Source: Climacium dendroides (lineage: Eukaryota > Streptophyta > Bryopsida > Hypnales > Climaciaceae). Taken from it: 64,000 bases of DNA. Below the pieces are notes generated by a model, which was given only the letters and a program-made list of their open reading frames with translations, did no database searches and was not told the DNA's origin. Position 1 is the first letter of the stretch, and the number at the start of each line of letters is the position of its first letter. Below are positions 1-12,474 of the stretch, in pieces. The position numbers and the translations under genes are program-made. The DNA lies in contig OX467083.1 of NCBI GenBank assembly GCA_950106755.1, positions 30,003,029 through 30,067,028 of the forward strand. Reading direction: 5' to 3'.

Positions 1-47
1 AGGCTCACGCTCACAAGCTCACAAACTAGCATCCCCGCCAAGTTGAC

Positions 48-785
48 TTAACTCCTAAAGGTCCAAACACTATTTTTTGGCATTATAGCAATTTTGGATA
101 GTTCACTATAAATGAAATTTTTATTTCTCTTTTTTGAAAATTTCACACAACATGTGCCCAAGGAGTAGCTTTAAGGCGCAACAATTTTCATAACTTTTGA
201 CTACACAATGAAAAAGTTATTGCATAATATGTAATTTTCAACATTTTGTGGGCAGCTTGGGTAGCCCAAAAAACTTCTTTAAAAATCACTTTTTTAAGAA
301 ATAAAAATTTGAAATTGGTTCTTTAGACTTATATATACGTAAAAAGCTTTGAATCATTCCATTTTGATTAATGAGATGAAAGTTATGAGGAGTTTCAATT
401 TGTAGGTAGGTATGGTGTCTAGAGATTCCGTCTAGAGATTTCATCATGTAGCCAACTTGCCTTGAAGAATTAATCCAAGGAAGCACTATCATTTTGGACA
501 TTTTTTCATACAAATATGACCTTGTAAAGTGCAGCTAGCCTATTTTTTGCAAGGCTAAAAAGGATTTCTGTCAATTTAAACGCTAATATCTTGCAATCCA
601 TATAGTGGAAATTTCTAAAAAATATTCCACATTTTTTTGAACCATCTTATTACAAGAGCCCACTGCAAGAACCTATGGTTATATATTTTTCAAGATCTTT
701 TTTTCTATAATTTGGCACTTGTACTAGAAATGATAATTTTGGAGTGCTTTTGGTGAAAACATAGTTAAGGAACTTTAGGGGTTAA
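48..785 (-). mobile_element. TTAA element, subfamily 1b, copy A
   Basis: A 738-bp unit bounded by TTAA at both ends. Inside the TTAAs the termini are CTCCTAAAGGTCC on the left and GGAACTTTAGGGG on the right, which are inverted repeats of each other. Its interior matches the copies at 19278 and 22114 in reverse orientation, for example the stretch about facing CATGTAGCCAACTTGCCTTG. No transposase frame is present; short open frames inside it are chance. The ends are inferred from the alignment of copies by eye. Confidence 0.75.
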
Positions 786-1149
786 CAATACTCAATGATA
801 TTCTTAATAATTGTGCAAATAAGTATTCTCTCTAATTATGAATAATACCAATATTTCCTTTGTGAAGCACAAAGAAAATTGATATTATTCATAAAAAGGG
901 GTATCTATTATACAAAAAGTATAAAAAAATTTATTGACAACTACTCAAAAAGTTCCAAGACTTTTATTGGCAAAATTGAAATTTCCCTCATACCAGCAAC
1001 AACATTACAAGTCATTTCTACCTTCTATGAAAATTTATACACCACTAAGACATGCATACAAAGTGAATGCAACAAGAGAGAAGGTATAGGCAAACATGCC
1101 CTTAATAGTCATATAAAGACTAAATGCAAGTTTCATGTAGTCGATAACC

Positions 1150-2170
1150 GAAGGATGGATCATTAATGTAGATATCATTATAGAGGAAATTTTTTTGTTG
1201 GGGTGGAATGGGATCCCTCCCAAATTCCTACAATTGACAAGATAAAATACCAATTATTGGCTATAGTGCAAGAAATGTTTTGTACAAGACAATCAAGCCA
1301 ACAATTCAATTGCAGGCTAGTTACCCTCATCCCCATTAAAGGGAATTTGTCCTTGATCTTAAATTGTCATCCCATATCATTAATGGGGATATTCTAACAA
1401 CTTGTGATTTAAATGCTAGCCTAATAGCAACAATCTAAGACCTAGTCAAACACATTATTTACAAGGCTATTGCATCATTGCCAATATATTTCTAATATAA
1501 GAGTTGATATCTTGGGTTGAAGATAGTAGGCAAGACCTTGTTCTCCTACTATTGAATTTTTTTTAAAAACATTTGATAAAATAAATTTGTTTTTTTAAAA
1601 GGTATTCTCAAAAAATTGGAAATTGACTATGAATTCATCAAATTAGTTATTTTGTTATACACAATCAATTCATTGGCCATACTTGTAAATGGCAAAGTAG
1701 AACCTTTTTTTAGATCACTAGGCCAATTTATTAGGACTATCCATTAGCCCCATTCTTATTTCCCTTGTCATGGATACTTTAGATTACTTTTTGCAAAGCA
1801 AAACTAACTTAACACAAAGACTGAAGCTCTCAGACAACAATCTACTATGAGATGGTTCATTTGCAAACGATTTTCTTTTTTTTTAAGCCATTGATGAAAT
1901 CTTTGATAGGAAATCCGCAATACAACAAACATATTCTTGAGTCTTAGGCTTCAAAATGAATTGACCGAAGATGTACATGATTTGGGCATCCAAGGAACTA
2001 AGACACATTAGTTGAAGACAAGAAAAAGGGTAGGAAAGAAAGAAAGTGAATGTTACCTTGGTTGACAAACAAGGTTCACCTCAACCTAGTGAAAGAGAAA
2101 TTAAAGTTTTTGAAAAGTTTCTATTCAAATTGAAGTAGGAAGCCCATTTTGAATTGTTTGGTCATTGTAC
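1150..2170 (+). pseudogene. Decayed LINE reverse transcriptase
   Basis: Read in several frames, this stretch keeps the order of non-LTR reverse transcriptase blocks. Around 1310-1395 it gives RLVTLIPIKGNLSLILNCHP, like the LITLIPKKG...NxRPIS block. Around 1620-1760 it gives FIKLVILLYTINSLAILVNG followed by K(V)EPFF and an LAPFLF-like string. At 1854-1880 it gives GSFANDFLFF, where the catalytic F/YxDD box should be, with Asn for the first Asp. Frameshifts and stops interrupt it throughout. It is a dead L1-like element; ends and any poly(A) tail could not be set. Confidence 0.6.
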
Positions 2171-4081
2171 ATAGATGTAGTTATTTGATTCACAATGTTT
2201 TGTATGCATAAGTATGAAAAATTAGGATTTATTCACATGAATTTCAATCAACTCATCTTTGTAAAAAAATGATATACATTAGAAGACATTTTAAGCCTCT
2301 AAAAGATTGTTTCAGGCCCGTTCTCAATTCTGTTCCCACAGTAGTAAAAGAACGCGACTATTTGTCAAAAAAAAAATTAAAATTAAAATTTCTAAAATGC
2401 AAAAAAAATTGAAAAAAAAATGCTTGTTTGTTTTTTCTTCAAAAAATGACATGGCATGGTCTCAACCACATCGAACTGCGTAGCTAGTAGTGTTTCCACG
2501 CAGTCAAGATAGTTTTCAGAGCCTGGGAACTTGCAATCTTCTAAAGGTCTCAAATTTCATTTAATGTTGTAGGGTGGTCAAAGCAAAAACATATAGCTTC
2601 CCATTGTGGTCCCTAGGCATGGACTATTCTTGTGTTTTAGAATTCTAATGTATCTATCTTATTTCCTTACAAGGTTCCAATGGAAATCCAAAAGCACCCT
2701 TTTGTAGAATGAAACAATGAATGAACCTTTTGTCATATATAGTGTACTCATTGAATTAATTAAATAGTGACTTTCCAATCCAACTCCAAAACTTTGAGTC
2801 CCATTTGCAAACTCAATACAATAAAAACTACATTAGAATACAACAAAATTCAATTCAATTCAAAAATTGAGCTTTGAGTTGAACTCCAATCTATAGTGGA
2901 TCTACTTACTTTAGTTGATCTACAAAGCTAGTTCAATGGGAAGCCGGGCCACACACATGACATGTATTGATGAGAAGTTGTTTTTCTTCAATATTGTTAT
3001 TCATACTATATTATTGCAAGGGGAAGACATTGTCCACATTTTAGCAACCCACGTGTGGCAGAAAAAGTAATACATGTAATACATCTTAAAATTTATTTAT
3101 TTAAAAAAAATTATGGATAGATTTTACTACTTTAAAAGTTTATGTTTTGAATTATTGGTATTTTTTCTTATTATTAATTAGTTATAAAAATTTTAAGAAA
3201 AAAATACACCATAAAGCTGAAATAACTTTCACACCTCTATATTATATAAGAAAAAAAAATTGAAAAATGAAAAAGAAATTCTATAGAATAGCTTTCTATT
3301 GAAAGTTTATTTTGGTTGAATATTGATGCAATAGTCATCTTCATGTGAGCTCTATAAATATTTTAGTTGGAGAACATGCCATTTTAGTTCATTTTTCAAT
3401 CCTTTCTAGACAATATAACTTATGTTATTTGGAATTGAAATTTTTGTCAATAGAAACCTTTAGTCATTGTTAAACAAAGCTCAAAATTTTAGGATGAAAT
3501 TATAGTTTATTCAAAAGTAAATAGGGGGTCAAAAAATCACTCCTCCACATGTGGGTACTTCAAATGTAGTGAGAGTGTCCTCCCCATGCATTATTGTAAT
3601 AAAGAAATTTAGTGTCTCTAACACTTATTACAAACACCAGATGTCAATATGAGCATCAATTTACAACTATGTTTCCCCCCAAAAAATAAATAAATAGTAG
3701 CAAGATAATTCTACTTGCACTAAATTAGTATTTTAAATTAAATTAAATTAAGCTTTCAATATGAATACTAATCACCAACTAAAAAATGAGAGTTATTATG
3801 AGTTCACCAATGTGATAAATAACATTGTAGGTAACATCATACTAATATCATTCTCAGTGCAATGTTCCTTCACATGGCTCCTTGTCTTTTGTTGAAATAA
3901 GAAAGTATAGTAAGAAAATGCATTTTGAAAAGTCATAAAACCAATGATTTTGGCTTCGAAGATTACAAATACAAGAGGTAGCTAAACATTAGGAGATCCT
4001 TTAGCAAAATGTTAGGTCAACTTTGAAACAACTAGTCCAATGTCTTGTGTGGCTTGTATTTCAAATTCATGCATGAATTTT
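2171..4081. other. AT-rich intergenic DNA, no gene seen
   Basis: No frame with protein-like character. The stretch is strongly AT-rich with homopolymer runs and is probably old repeat sequence; I could not assign it to a family. Confidence 0.5.
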
Positions 4082-5020
4082 TTAACCCCTAAAGGACCAA
4101 GGCCTTATTTTTGCCAAAAAACACTCAAAACTGCCATTTCTGTAGCAAAGAGTAAAAAAATTTGAAAATTATTTTTTTTGCACATCCAACCATAGGACCT
4201 TATCCCTTACTAGTATGGAAATGTATGGAAAACATTTCAGAAATTTTGACCACATAGATTAAAAGATATCTGCATTTGAAGTGAAAAAAACCAATTTTTT
4301 CAGCACCTTGTGGGACTGGATTATTTGACTTTGAACTTTTTTAACTTAAATTTTTTGCACTATAGAGTTTTGAGCTTTAAATCCTTATTGTGTGAAATTG
4401 AGTTGAGAGTTTAGGGGAAAAAAAATTTCAAAAAGAAACTTAATTTTCATGCTTAAAAAAATTGTTAAGTAGAAGTAGGTATGAGAAAGAAGGAAATCTA
4501 AATTATTAATATCTTTAATATGGAATTAAAATGCATTAATCCCAATGGTGAGATTATTCCAGCAAGAAAATAAAGTCATGAAAAAAAAATTCTTTAGAAA
4601 AATTGTAAAAATTGCATTCAGAAATGAAACCTACAAGTTATTTTTTCAGGAAGATGCTCTAACTACCTGAAAAACAAGATTGTCCATAACTTTCTCATAA
4701 TAAGTCCAAATGGAATGAATCAAAACTTCCCGTGTAGGCAAAAATATAATCTACAAGATTAAAAAATTCAAAAAAAAAATTCAAAATTTTACAAACTTTT
4801 TTTTGTTGCCCAGACTGCCCCCTGTCCCCTATTTTGAGCTTATTTGGTCATAACTTTTGTTTCTGGGCACCAAATGTGAAAAAAATTATATTCCCACAAA
4901 GCTCATCAATTTTTCAATATTCAAAAAAAGTTTCAAAAGATCATGACAAATTTCAGCCCGTAGGTACCTGCCCGAAATCCAATTTGTCCCCCGAAGGGAC
5001 AATGGTCCTTTAGAGGTTAA
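4082..5020 (+). mobile_element. TTAA element, subfamily 1a, copy B (full length)
   Basis: This 939-bp unit is the best complete copy of subfamily 1a. It starts TTAACCCCTAAAGGACCAAG and ends TGGTCCTTTAGAGGTTAA, giving inverted termini of about 15-17 bp just inside TTAA at both ends. Copies at 21418 (interrupted, reverse orientation) and 30083 share the interior, including the segment about CATAGATTAAAAGATATCTG near 4250. It encodes nothing recognisable and would need a transposase from elsewhere. Confidence 0.8.
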
Positions 5021-5328
5021 AATTTAAATTGGAAAAAAAATACAAGAACCAGAATTAAACTTATCTCTTATCAAACATCACTAAGCTATGTTATATGTAA
5101 TCACCATGTATTTGCAATTCAACCAAAATTAAGTGGAATTTGGATGAGAAGACTAAATAGTGAAATTTTCTCATTAATTTCAGCAATTGGGGGAAAAAGC
5201 ATGTTGAAGTGGAGGTAGAGAACATTGATCCCACTAATAGTCAGAGAGGTATTCACTTCTAAAGTTCATCATAATCGAACACTAATAATTAGTAATAGGG
5301 TCTCTTTCAAAAACAAAAACAAATAGAT

Positions 5329-5458
5329 TATTAGTAGAAATATGGGCCACATAGACTTGAGAAATATGTCCCTAAAGATCCAAATCTAATTAAGTTGATC
5401 ATGGAAATCTTTTCATGGGGATTTTCACTAGTCCATGTGGCCCATATTTCTACTAGTG
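5329..5458. mobile_element. Decayed CACTA-type MITE
   Basis: A 130-bp unit with inverted ends of about 28 bp. The right end reads CTACTAGTG outward, the usual CACTAGTAG terminus. The left end reads TATTAGTAG, two C-to-T changes away, as expected for an old methylated copy. Both arms share AGAAATATGGGCCACAT. The 3-bp flanks are gat and cat, so a target duplication is possible but imperfect. Confidence 0.55.
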
Positions 5459-5500
5459 CATAAAAGGCTATCTATAAATCAAGATTACATAGATTGCATA

Positions 5501-6016
5501 TTAACTCCTAAATATTTTTTTATGTTCAAAAATGGAGTTGAGAGTTTTAGAACCTTAATCCCAATGATGACATTGTTTTAGCAAATAAACTAAACCATTT
5601 AGAACATTTTTTGAATTTATTTGAAAATTGAGTTCAAATATGAATCTTTTAAATATTTTTTGGAAGAAGATGTTCTAATTTCCTTCAAAACATGAATCTC
5701 TTCATCACTTTCTCATCACCAATCCAAATAGAATGAATCAAATCTTTCCATAGATACAAAAATATTTTCTTTAAGATAAATTTTTTTTTATTATTTTGAA
5801 ATTTTGTAAAATTTTTAATTCTACCTAATGAACTCTATTTTGAGCTTAGTGTTGCATAATATTTGCTCCCATGTACCAATTGAAATAAAAATTATGTCCA
5901 CATAAAGCTAATGTATTTTTCAATCTCCTAAAAATCTAATTAAGAATTGATATCACACAATTCTATCTAAACTTTCATTTATCTCCCAAAGGGATAAAAG
6001 GAGCTCTAGAGGTTAA
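5501..6016 (+). mobile_element. TTAA element, deletion derivative, copy C
   Basis: A 516-bp unit starting TTAACTCCTAAA and ending GAGCTCTAGAGGTTAA. The interior matches the right two thirds of copy B (the stretches about CCAATGATGACATTG and CAATCCAAATAGAATGAATC) but several hundred bases of the left part are missing. Confidence 0.6.
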
Positions 6017-6713
6017 ATAATTATTTAGCAAAGAATGTTGTAGTGTAGTCTTTGGTCTCTCCCTTTGCTTGTAGGTTAAAACTATAAAATACTCTTGTCT
6101 TGTTTTCTTTGTACTTTCCTTTTCTAATAGAATCCTCTTCTCATCACTTCCATCTAAAATATAAAATAAATACGTAAAAAATAAAATATTATTGTAAATC
6201 ACAACTTTTATTAACCCTGAAATGCTAAACAATCCAAAAGTGACCAATGGATGACTTTGTAGATCACTATAGAAATGAAGAATGTATCTATTGGTTTATA
6301 AATTAAATCATTTTTGCCAAAGTGCCTTAGTAATGAGTCTCCTCTTCCTAGAATTAAAGATTCCAAATAAGTTTACTTTGTGGATGAAATGATGAATTGA
6401 ATTGCACTTTTTGTTGCACAAAGTCAAAGAAAATGTTCCTCCCAACCCCTTTTTGAATTTCATCCCTAACTTTTGATTTGAGGCTCCAAATCTCAAACGA
6501 ATTTTTGGAGATGAAATTTAGCTTGATTTACCAACTTTTCTTAGTTCAAAGTTATTTGAAAAAAATAATTTTGTTATGCTTACATGAGGTTTGAAGTTCT
6601 ACATTGAATACAATTTCTACATTTGGCTTAATTAGGTATGAATGGTTCAACTTCTACTACACCTAATTTACATATCCCACATCGATTATTTTACCTTCCA
6701 TCACCCCACTTGT
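6017..6713. other. Intergenic DNA, no gene seen
   Basis: Short open frames on both strands show no domain, no good start context and no splice support. I see nothing to annotate. Confidence 0.5.
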
Positions 6714-6917
6714 ATAAAGAGATTGCCTATCGGTCCAAGATCACCCTAAACTACCGGATGATGGTGGGAAGGTACCCAAACCAAATGGTGTGGTTGTGGG
6801 TTCGATATCTGGCAGTGTCAGGTGGTTTATCTAGCGTGAAATCAGCCTATCTACCTGACGGAAACCCCTTGCAGTGTGTCAAAAAAATAAAAATAAAAAA
6901 ATAAAGAGATTGCCTAT
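6714..6917 (+). mobile_element. SINE-like insertion with 17-bp target duplication
   Basis: The sequence ATAAAGAGATTGCCTAT occurs at 6714-6730 and again at 6901-6917. Between them lies a body of about 150 bp ending in an A-rich tail (AAAAAATAAAAATAAAAAAA). The body contains GGTTCGATATC at about 6799, close to the RNA polymerase III B-box GGTTCGANNCC. A long exact direct repeat, a B-box and an A-rich 3' end are the marks of a tRNA-derived SINE moved by LINE machinery. I could not identify a convincing A-box. Confidence 0.7.
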
Positions 6918-7274
6918 GCACTCACCACCCACCCACCCATCTCTAGCAACTTCCAAATTTTTGTGAGGTGGTTGTTGAAAAAGTTTAAAAATTCTTATTT
7001 TTTCAAGGCAAGTCCTACTAATTTTGGCCTTGGGCAGCCATTGTTCTCACCAAGCATGTTGATAAGAGCGGCTGCTTTATGTTCAAATCTCCATTTTCAG
7101 AAGATTTCAAATTTTTTTGTTACATCATACTTTCGCTATGGTGGGCCAAGGATACAGAAGTGATTAATGACCTTAGGAGCGCTGTCATGTAGGTTCCGTA
7201 AATAGCAGAGCACTCATGTGGAAATGCATGACAATTTACAGCTGATTTAATGATACGATAAGGCCAAGAGGGAA

Positions 7275-7545
7275 CGTGCCTTCACTGGTTATAGTGAAGG
7301 TACCCACAACTGATCAAATAAGGAATTTGGGACATGATGAGGAACAGTGGAAGGGGAAGCAAATATTGCATAAGGTGCAGTGACATGAATGATGGGGATT
7401 GCAGAAAGTATGATAATTTTTGCACTGAAAGTGAAACTACTATGATTTTTGAAAGGCCAAAGGTTTTTGTCCACCCAATGCCAATGCTTAGAGTCATCCA
7501 AAACTGCTCACTAACAGACTGGAGACTACTTACAGAGGCCACTTA
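7275..7545 (+). repeat. Dispersed repeat shared with 46335-46560
   Basis: The stretch from GAAGGTACCCACAACTGATC onward matches 46335-46560 (AAAGGTACCTATAATTGATC onward) over about 220 bp with many substitutions. A shorter relative starts near 51596. The overlapping open frames on both strands are not supported by anything else. Confidence 0.55.
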
Positions 7546-7548
7546 CAT

Positions 7549-7579
7549 GGTGTACAATGGGTGAGACCCATTGTACACC
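7549..7579. repeat. Perfect 14-bp hairpin
   Basis: GGTGTACAATGGGT and its exact reverse complement are separated by the three bases GAG. It lies at the right edge of the dispersed repeat beginning near 7275 and may be a terminal structure of that element. Confidence 0.7.
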
Positions 7580-10500
7580 AAGTACTTACAAGCACTGACG
7601 GCACAGTCCAGTACTTGATTGATCAGATTCTTATTTTTTTAAATTATTTTTTAACTTAGACACAAATGACAACAATGTTCAGGGTGATTTGTGGGCTAAC
7701 TTCAGTTCATTGTTAAGTTACCTAGTGGAATTGGGAAACAAATGGGTTACAATTTGAAAACACAAGGGAAAAAAAAATTGGTGAAAAAATTTATACAATT
7801 TCTATTTGAAGTAAAAAGAAACAATGAAAAAATGGTTTTAGTACGTGAAAATTTGATTCAATACAAGAATTAATTGGAAGAAAATAATTGGTAAAACTCA
7901 AAAAGTGTAACAAGCACTAAGATAGGTATACCCAAATGTGCCACTGACCTTAAACCACCATCTATACTATACATACATCTCCAAAATCAGTTCTGTACCT
8001 ATGTGGAAGAAATGCTTTTAGAACCAAACATTGTTCCTTAATAACTTTTGAATACAATACCCAAATGCCATGTTCTCTGGTGCATTGGAATCTCCTTTCA
8101 CTTGCCAACAAGAACATATGAAAATTTGACTAGTTTAATAATAGAAAATAGGCTCAGTAGCAAAAAGTGGTGGTTTTAGGTGTACCTACCTTGAATGACA
8201 ATATTTCATTGTAATGAAGGAACAACAAGTATCCGGGTCAATATGGGAGAGTGACAATGCTGTATTAAAAATTCATGACGAAAAAAAAATTGTCGCCAAG
8301 GACTTGTCCTTTGGTTCTGTGTACTTTTTCTCCTTTCAGTGGAAATTGTCCATGTATTTGAAGGAAAAAAAATTCATGACAAAAAGGTTAGTACGTGTTA
8401 AAAAATTTAGTCTTCTAACCCAATTTTGGATCCAATGGGGATTTCAGAAGTTAGTTACATTTTTGAGGTGATTTCAAGGAGACCTCCTATACTCCTTAAT
8501 AACTTAGCATGTCAAAGCTAAGGACCTTCTCAAGGGTCCAAATATCTTCTAAATAATTTGGAAGTTAATCCTCAAACTAAGGACATTGGAAACCCCACAA
8601 ACATTTTGAAAGTCAAAATTTGAATTTTCACATAGTTCTTGATTTTAAATATTATTAAATTTAATTAAAACTTATATAGCTTCAATAGTCTATTTTTTTA
8701 TTCCATTTGAATTTTTTTCAAAATTATAATTTCTATGACACTTTAAAGATATTATCTTGAAAGCATAAAATATGCCTTTTCTGGAATTTTTTTATTTTGA
8801 ATTTCTCTTGGTATAAATTCAAAGAATTCATCAACAACACCATAATATTTTTCAATATTATTTTTATTTTCTATCAAATTTATAGTATTTTAAGTGATTT
8901 TATAATTGTTGTGATTTTTAGAAAAAAAAATCCTTTTAAAAATTTATATAAAGCTTCATATTTAATTTTAAAAAGTCATTATAAAAAATATTTTTTAATT
9001 ACAAAAAATGAGAATAAATCTTAGATGTATATTATTAGAATTTGAAAAATGATCAAATTTTTGAAATATGTGTTAATGCATAAATCTAATGAAGTTTGAC
9101 CAAGCATGAATATAAAATGTCCTTTCAAGGGCTAAAGACTTCTTTTGAAGCAACCATTGGGATTATCAATGAGGGCCATTTAACCCTTGAAAGGCGTCAA
9201 AGCCCTTTGCTACTGTTTTATATAGGATTGTTCTCTTTATGAATTACGATGCTCATACAATGTGCAGATACATCCATCTCTTTGAACTTCAAAAATCTAC
9301 AAAATATTACTAAAATGACCAAAATTTACCAAATGAATTGACGATCTGACTTAGATTCAACATCTCTATAGATTGCTAAAAGGTCACTAAAAAACTCAAT
9401 AATGTGAAAAAAGAATTAAAATTTTGGTTGCCCCCTTCTCCAAGTAAAACTTTTGAATGCTTTCTACCTTAGATAATTGAATAGTTCCAAGTCATCCTAT
9501 CACGATGAAGCTAAGGTAGGGTGCTCTAAAAGTGACCACTAATACAAAGGTACATTTTGTTTTCTTCAATGAACCAACAATATACATCACATTTCAAGAG
9601 GTTGGTCAATATTAGTGACCCTCTGCATTTCAACTTCAAAAAATCGTAACTAATTCCACAAAGGTTCAAAAATCATGAAGTGACTTGGGTTTGATGCCAA
9701 TTCCATTTTTCTTCCCAAGCACCAAAACTTAAGGTAGGAGGCTCAAAATATGAGCGGATATTAAGAATTGCCCATATAGGTGGTTGTGAATGGATATGAA
9801 GTGGTTCTTAAATGGACCTTTCTAATCCTTGAATGAATGGAAAAAAAAAAAAGCCGATTGTTAATGACAAGAGCCAATCATACTCTTTGCTTTTCCATTT
9901 ATCTTCAGAAGTTGCAAGTGAACAGTTCATGGAAGCCCTAGGGACATAAATAGGGATCTATACCACATCTCGTTTGAAAATCCATAACTAATTCAAAAAT
10001 AATCCAAAAAACATGAAACAACTTGGGTTAGATGCCAATTCCTCTTTTCTTTCCATGAAAATTGACTCAAAAATATTTTGAGAAGTTTCACCTGCCCAAA
10101 ATTCAGTTTCAGTCCTTAGATGCTCACTTTATAGACCGCCTACCTTACTGAAAATTGTTCCAAGGAGTTTTAGCTTCCCCCAACTGCAACCAGATCTTAT
10201 AATTAAGAGACAGTCACACGAGTGACATTACTCGGCAGTCTACAGTTCCTCACACGAGCGATGTGCTGGTTTCCAATTGAACGACTGAAACGAGGGTTAC
10301 GTGTGAGATAAGAACATCAACAACATCAAGTTACAAACCACAACTATCACCTCAATTTAAAGAGCTTTGTCACTATTTGGGAAGTTTTTTTTGAACTTTT
10401 ACTGGCTATTTTCCTTCAATTCCCATATTGGACCGGTTTTTCAAGTACAAACTCCGGTTATATTTTCTATTTTTCATTCAAAATAGAATTTTTTTAGATT

Positions 10501-11303
10501 TTTGCATTGGGGTTGTTTTGTTGATGTTTTTGAATTGCAACCAGGTTTTTTTTTTCCCAATTCCATTGGCTAACTTTGAACTAGCTCTCGGTTCTTCTTA
10601 GACATTGCTATCTCCTATTGGGGCGTTTAGGATGGAACAAGTAGGACTCCTTGTTTTCCAAAGGCTTGAATGTGCATACCTTATCCGTTGTAAAGAACTG
10701 ACCTCATGGTGCTTGTGTTCAAAATTCCTTGTGCAACTCTTCACCACACGATGTGCATTCATTGGGAGATGATAAATTTTTTTTGTCACCATCACAATTG
10801 AATTGGTAGTTAAATCACATGGTTGTTGTTTGGTTTTTGAATCAATTAGAGGTGTGTGGTACATGGCAACGGGTTACTCTAACTATTGCCTTTGTAGATG
10901 AACTCAAAATCTTGTGGATATAAACGAACAATCAAAGGCATGTGTGTGCACCCAAATGTAATAGGAGTCGTTTATCGACACCTATAATAAGCCCTAAATT
11001 GAAGTGCAAACGGACCCAATGTTGAGAGGTGAAGTTAAAGGTTCCAAAAACATAACAAAATTTATTTTTTTATTTTTGAAATACAAGAAAATAGAGAAAA
11101 AATAAACAATAGTAATTTTTTTTTAAAAAATGAAGGAATAAAATATATAGGAACAAAAATAAAAAAGAGAAAAATGAAAAATAAAAAATCCTTTGTTTTT
11201 AATTAAAAAGAAAAAAAGAGAAAAATGAACATGCAAATTTTTATATTTTTTCTAATTGAGAATTTAAAAAACATGAATTGAAAATTTAGCCCTAGGGTAT
11301 ACA
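7580..11303. other. AT-rich intergenic DNA with decayed repeats, no gene seen
   Basis: No coding region could be supported. A left terminus of the TTAA type occurs at 9180 (TTAACCCTTGAAAGGCG) and a possible right terminus at 9118-9134 (CCTTTCAAGGGCTAA), but I could not pair either with a partner. Poly(A) and poly(T) runs are frequent around 11040-11230. Confidence 0.45.
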
Positions 11304-11657
11304 TTAAGGGAGCCAACCCATTTCCAACCACAGACCCATTCCTGTTATGTAGACTACATTCTTTCCAATCAGTATGAAAAAGCAGGAGGTTAATTATGGC
11401 ACAATTTCCAATGCAGTTGTGACACATTACGATTGGCTACAGTTTTGGTTGAATTTGCAACCAACCCATGGCGTAGTTGGAAATAGGAGGACCTACATGA
11501 CAAAAATATGTCGAACAGAATCTTCGACTAAAAAATTCGTAGTAATTATGTTTTCAGAAATAAAATTCTAAAGAAATATGGAATCCTTCTAAACTCTATT
11601 TCTCCAGATATGCGAAATTGCTCAGGTGGCCGGAAATGGGTCGGTCGGCTCCCTTAA
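11304..11657. mobile_element. TTAA-flanked element with GGGAGCC termini
   Basis: A 354-bp unit flanked by TTAA at 11304-11307 and 11654-11657. Inside these, the left end GGGAGCCAACCCATTTCC and the right end GGAAATGGGTCGGTCGGCTCCC are inverted repeats of about 22-30 bp with small gaps. The termini start GGG rather than CCC, so this is a different family from the CCCCTAAAGG elements. Its right TTAA is also the left TTAA of the next element. Confidence 0.65.
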
Positions 11658-11892
11658 CCCTTAAGCGCCTAGCACAAATTCCAAAAGCAAGCTACAAATT
11701 GCCACTCAAGTAGACCACACCGATTAAAAAATAAGATCCAAGAGACATGACTGTTTAGATTGCAAAAGAGGTAGGGAAGGCATCTTTGGAGAAATTTGTG
11801 AAAGTTTTCACCATACAACCTAGGACATTATAATGGTCAAATGTCTCATAATAGGAGGCCACATTTGGGTCGCTGGGATGCTCAGGGGTTAA
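11654..11892. mobile_element. Short TTAA element with CCCTTAAGCG terminus
   Basis: A 239-bp unit starting TTAACCCTTAAGCGCC and ending GGATGCTCAGGGGTTAA. The termini are imperfect inverted repeats (CCCTTAAGC against CCCCTGAGC). It abuts the preceding GGGAGCC element and shares its TTAA. Confidence 0.6.
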
Positions 11893-11978
11893 CTGGGACT
11901 GGATGGAAAAACTTGGGCGGGATTGAAGGCGAATCCGGACGGCCTTCCATCCAGCCCTAGGCATAGTGTAAACCTACC

Positions 11979-11979
11979 C

Positions 11980-12066
<87 letters not shown>

Positions 12067-12082
12067 TATTATTATTATTATA
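11979..12082. repeat. (ATT)n microsatellite
   Basis: About 100 bp of nearly uninterrupted ATT triplets with two or three single-base changes. It produces a meaningless run of Tyr codons in one frame. It lies about 300 bp upstream of the polyamine oxidase promoter and should be polymorphic. Confidence 0.95.
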
Positions 12083-12382
12083 ATAAGTGTCTAGGTGCAG
12101 GATGAGTAGCGTTCAGAGTCCAGGTCGACTCTCCAGGCTCCCAGACAAATTAGAATCTCTCTGGACTTATCGAGATTTAGCGACCCCCCACCAGCCCATT
12201 ATAATTTAGTATAAATTGGCAGCAGCTGCTGGCCACTTGTGCCGCCAATTACAGCACATTAACAGCTATTAGCGCTTTCAACTCAAGTCTCTGACTGGAT
12301 TCGTCTGACTCACCACCCCGGCCTGAAAAATGTGGATCAATCGACTGGAGGATCAGGCCGGCAGGTGCCCAGCTACAAATCC

Positions 12383-12389
12383 TATAAAT
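12383..12389 (+). promoter_or_regulatory. Probable TATA box of the polyamine oxidase gene
   Basis: TATAAAT lies 86-92 bp upstream of the start codon at 12475, leaving room for a leader of about 60 bp. The surrounding DNA is more GC-rich than the repeats, as expected of a gene promoter. The transcription start itself is not visible. Confidence 0.45.
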
Positions 12390-12474
12390 CCTTCACGCTA
12401 ATGCGAACTCCACCAGTCTTGGATCCTTAGACACTGGTCTTACAAGTTGGGTGGAGTTAGATCACGCTTCAGCG

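Noticed and set aside
11923..12105. Open frame rich in Tyr
   Set aside because: It is the (ATT)n microsatellite read in one frame.
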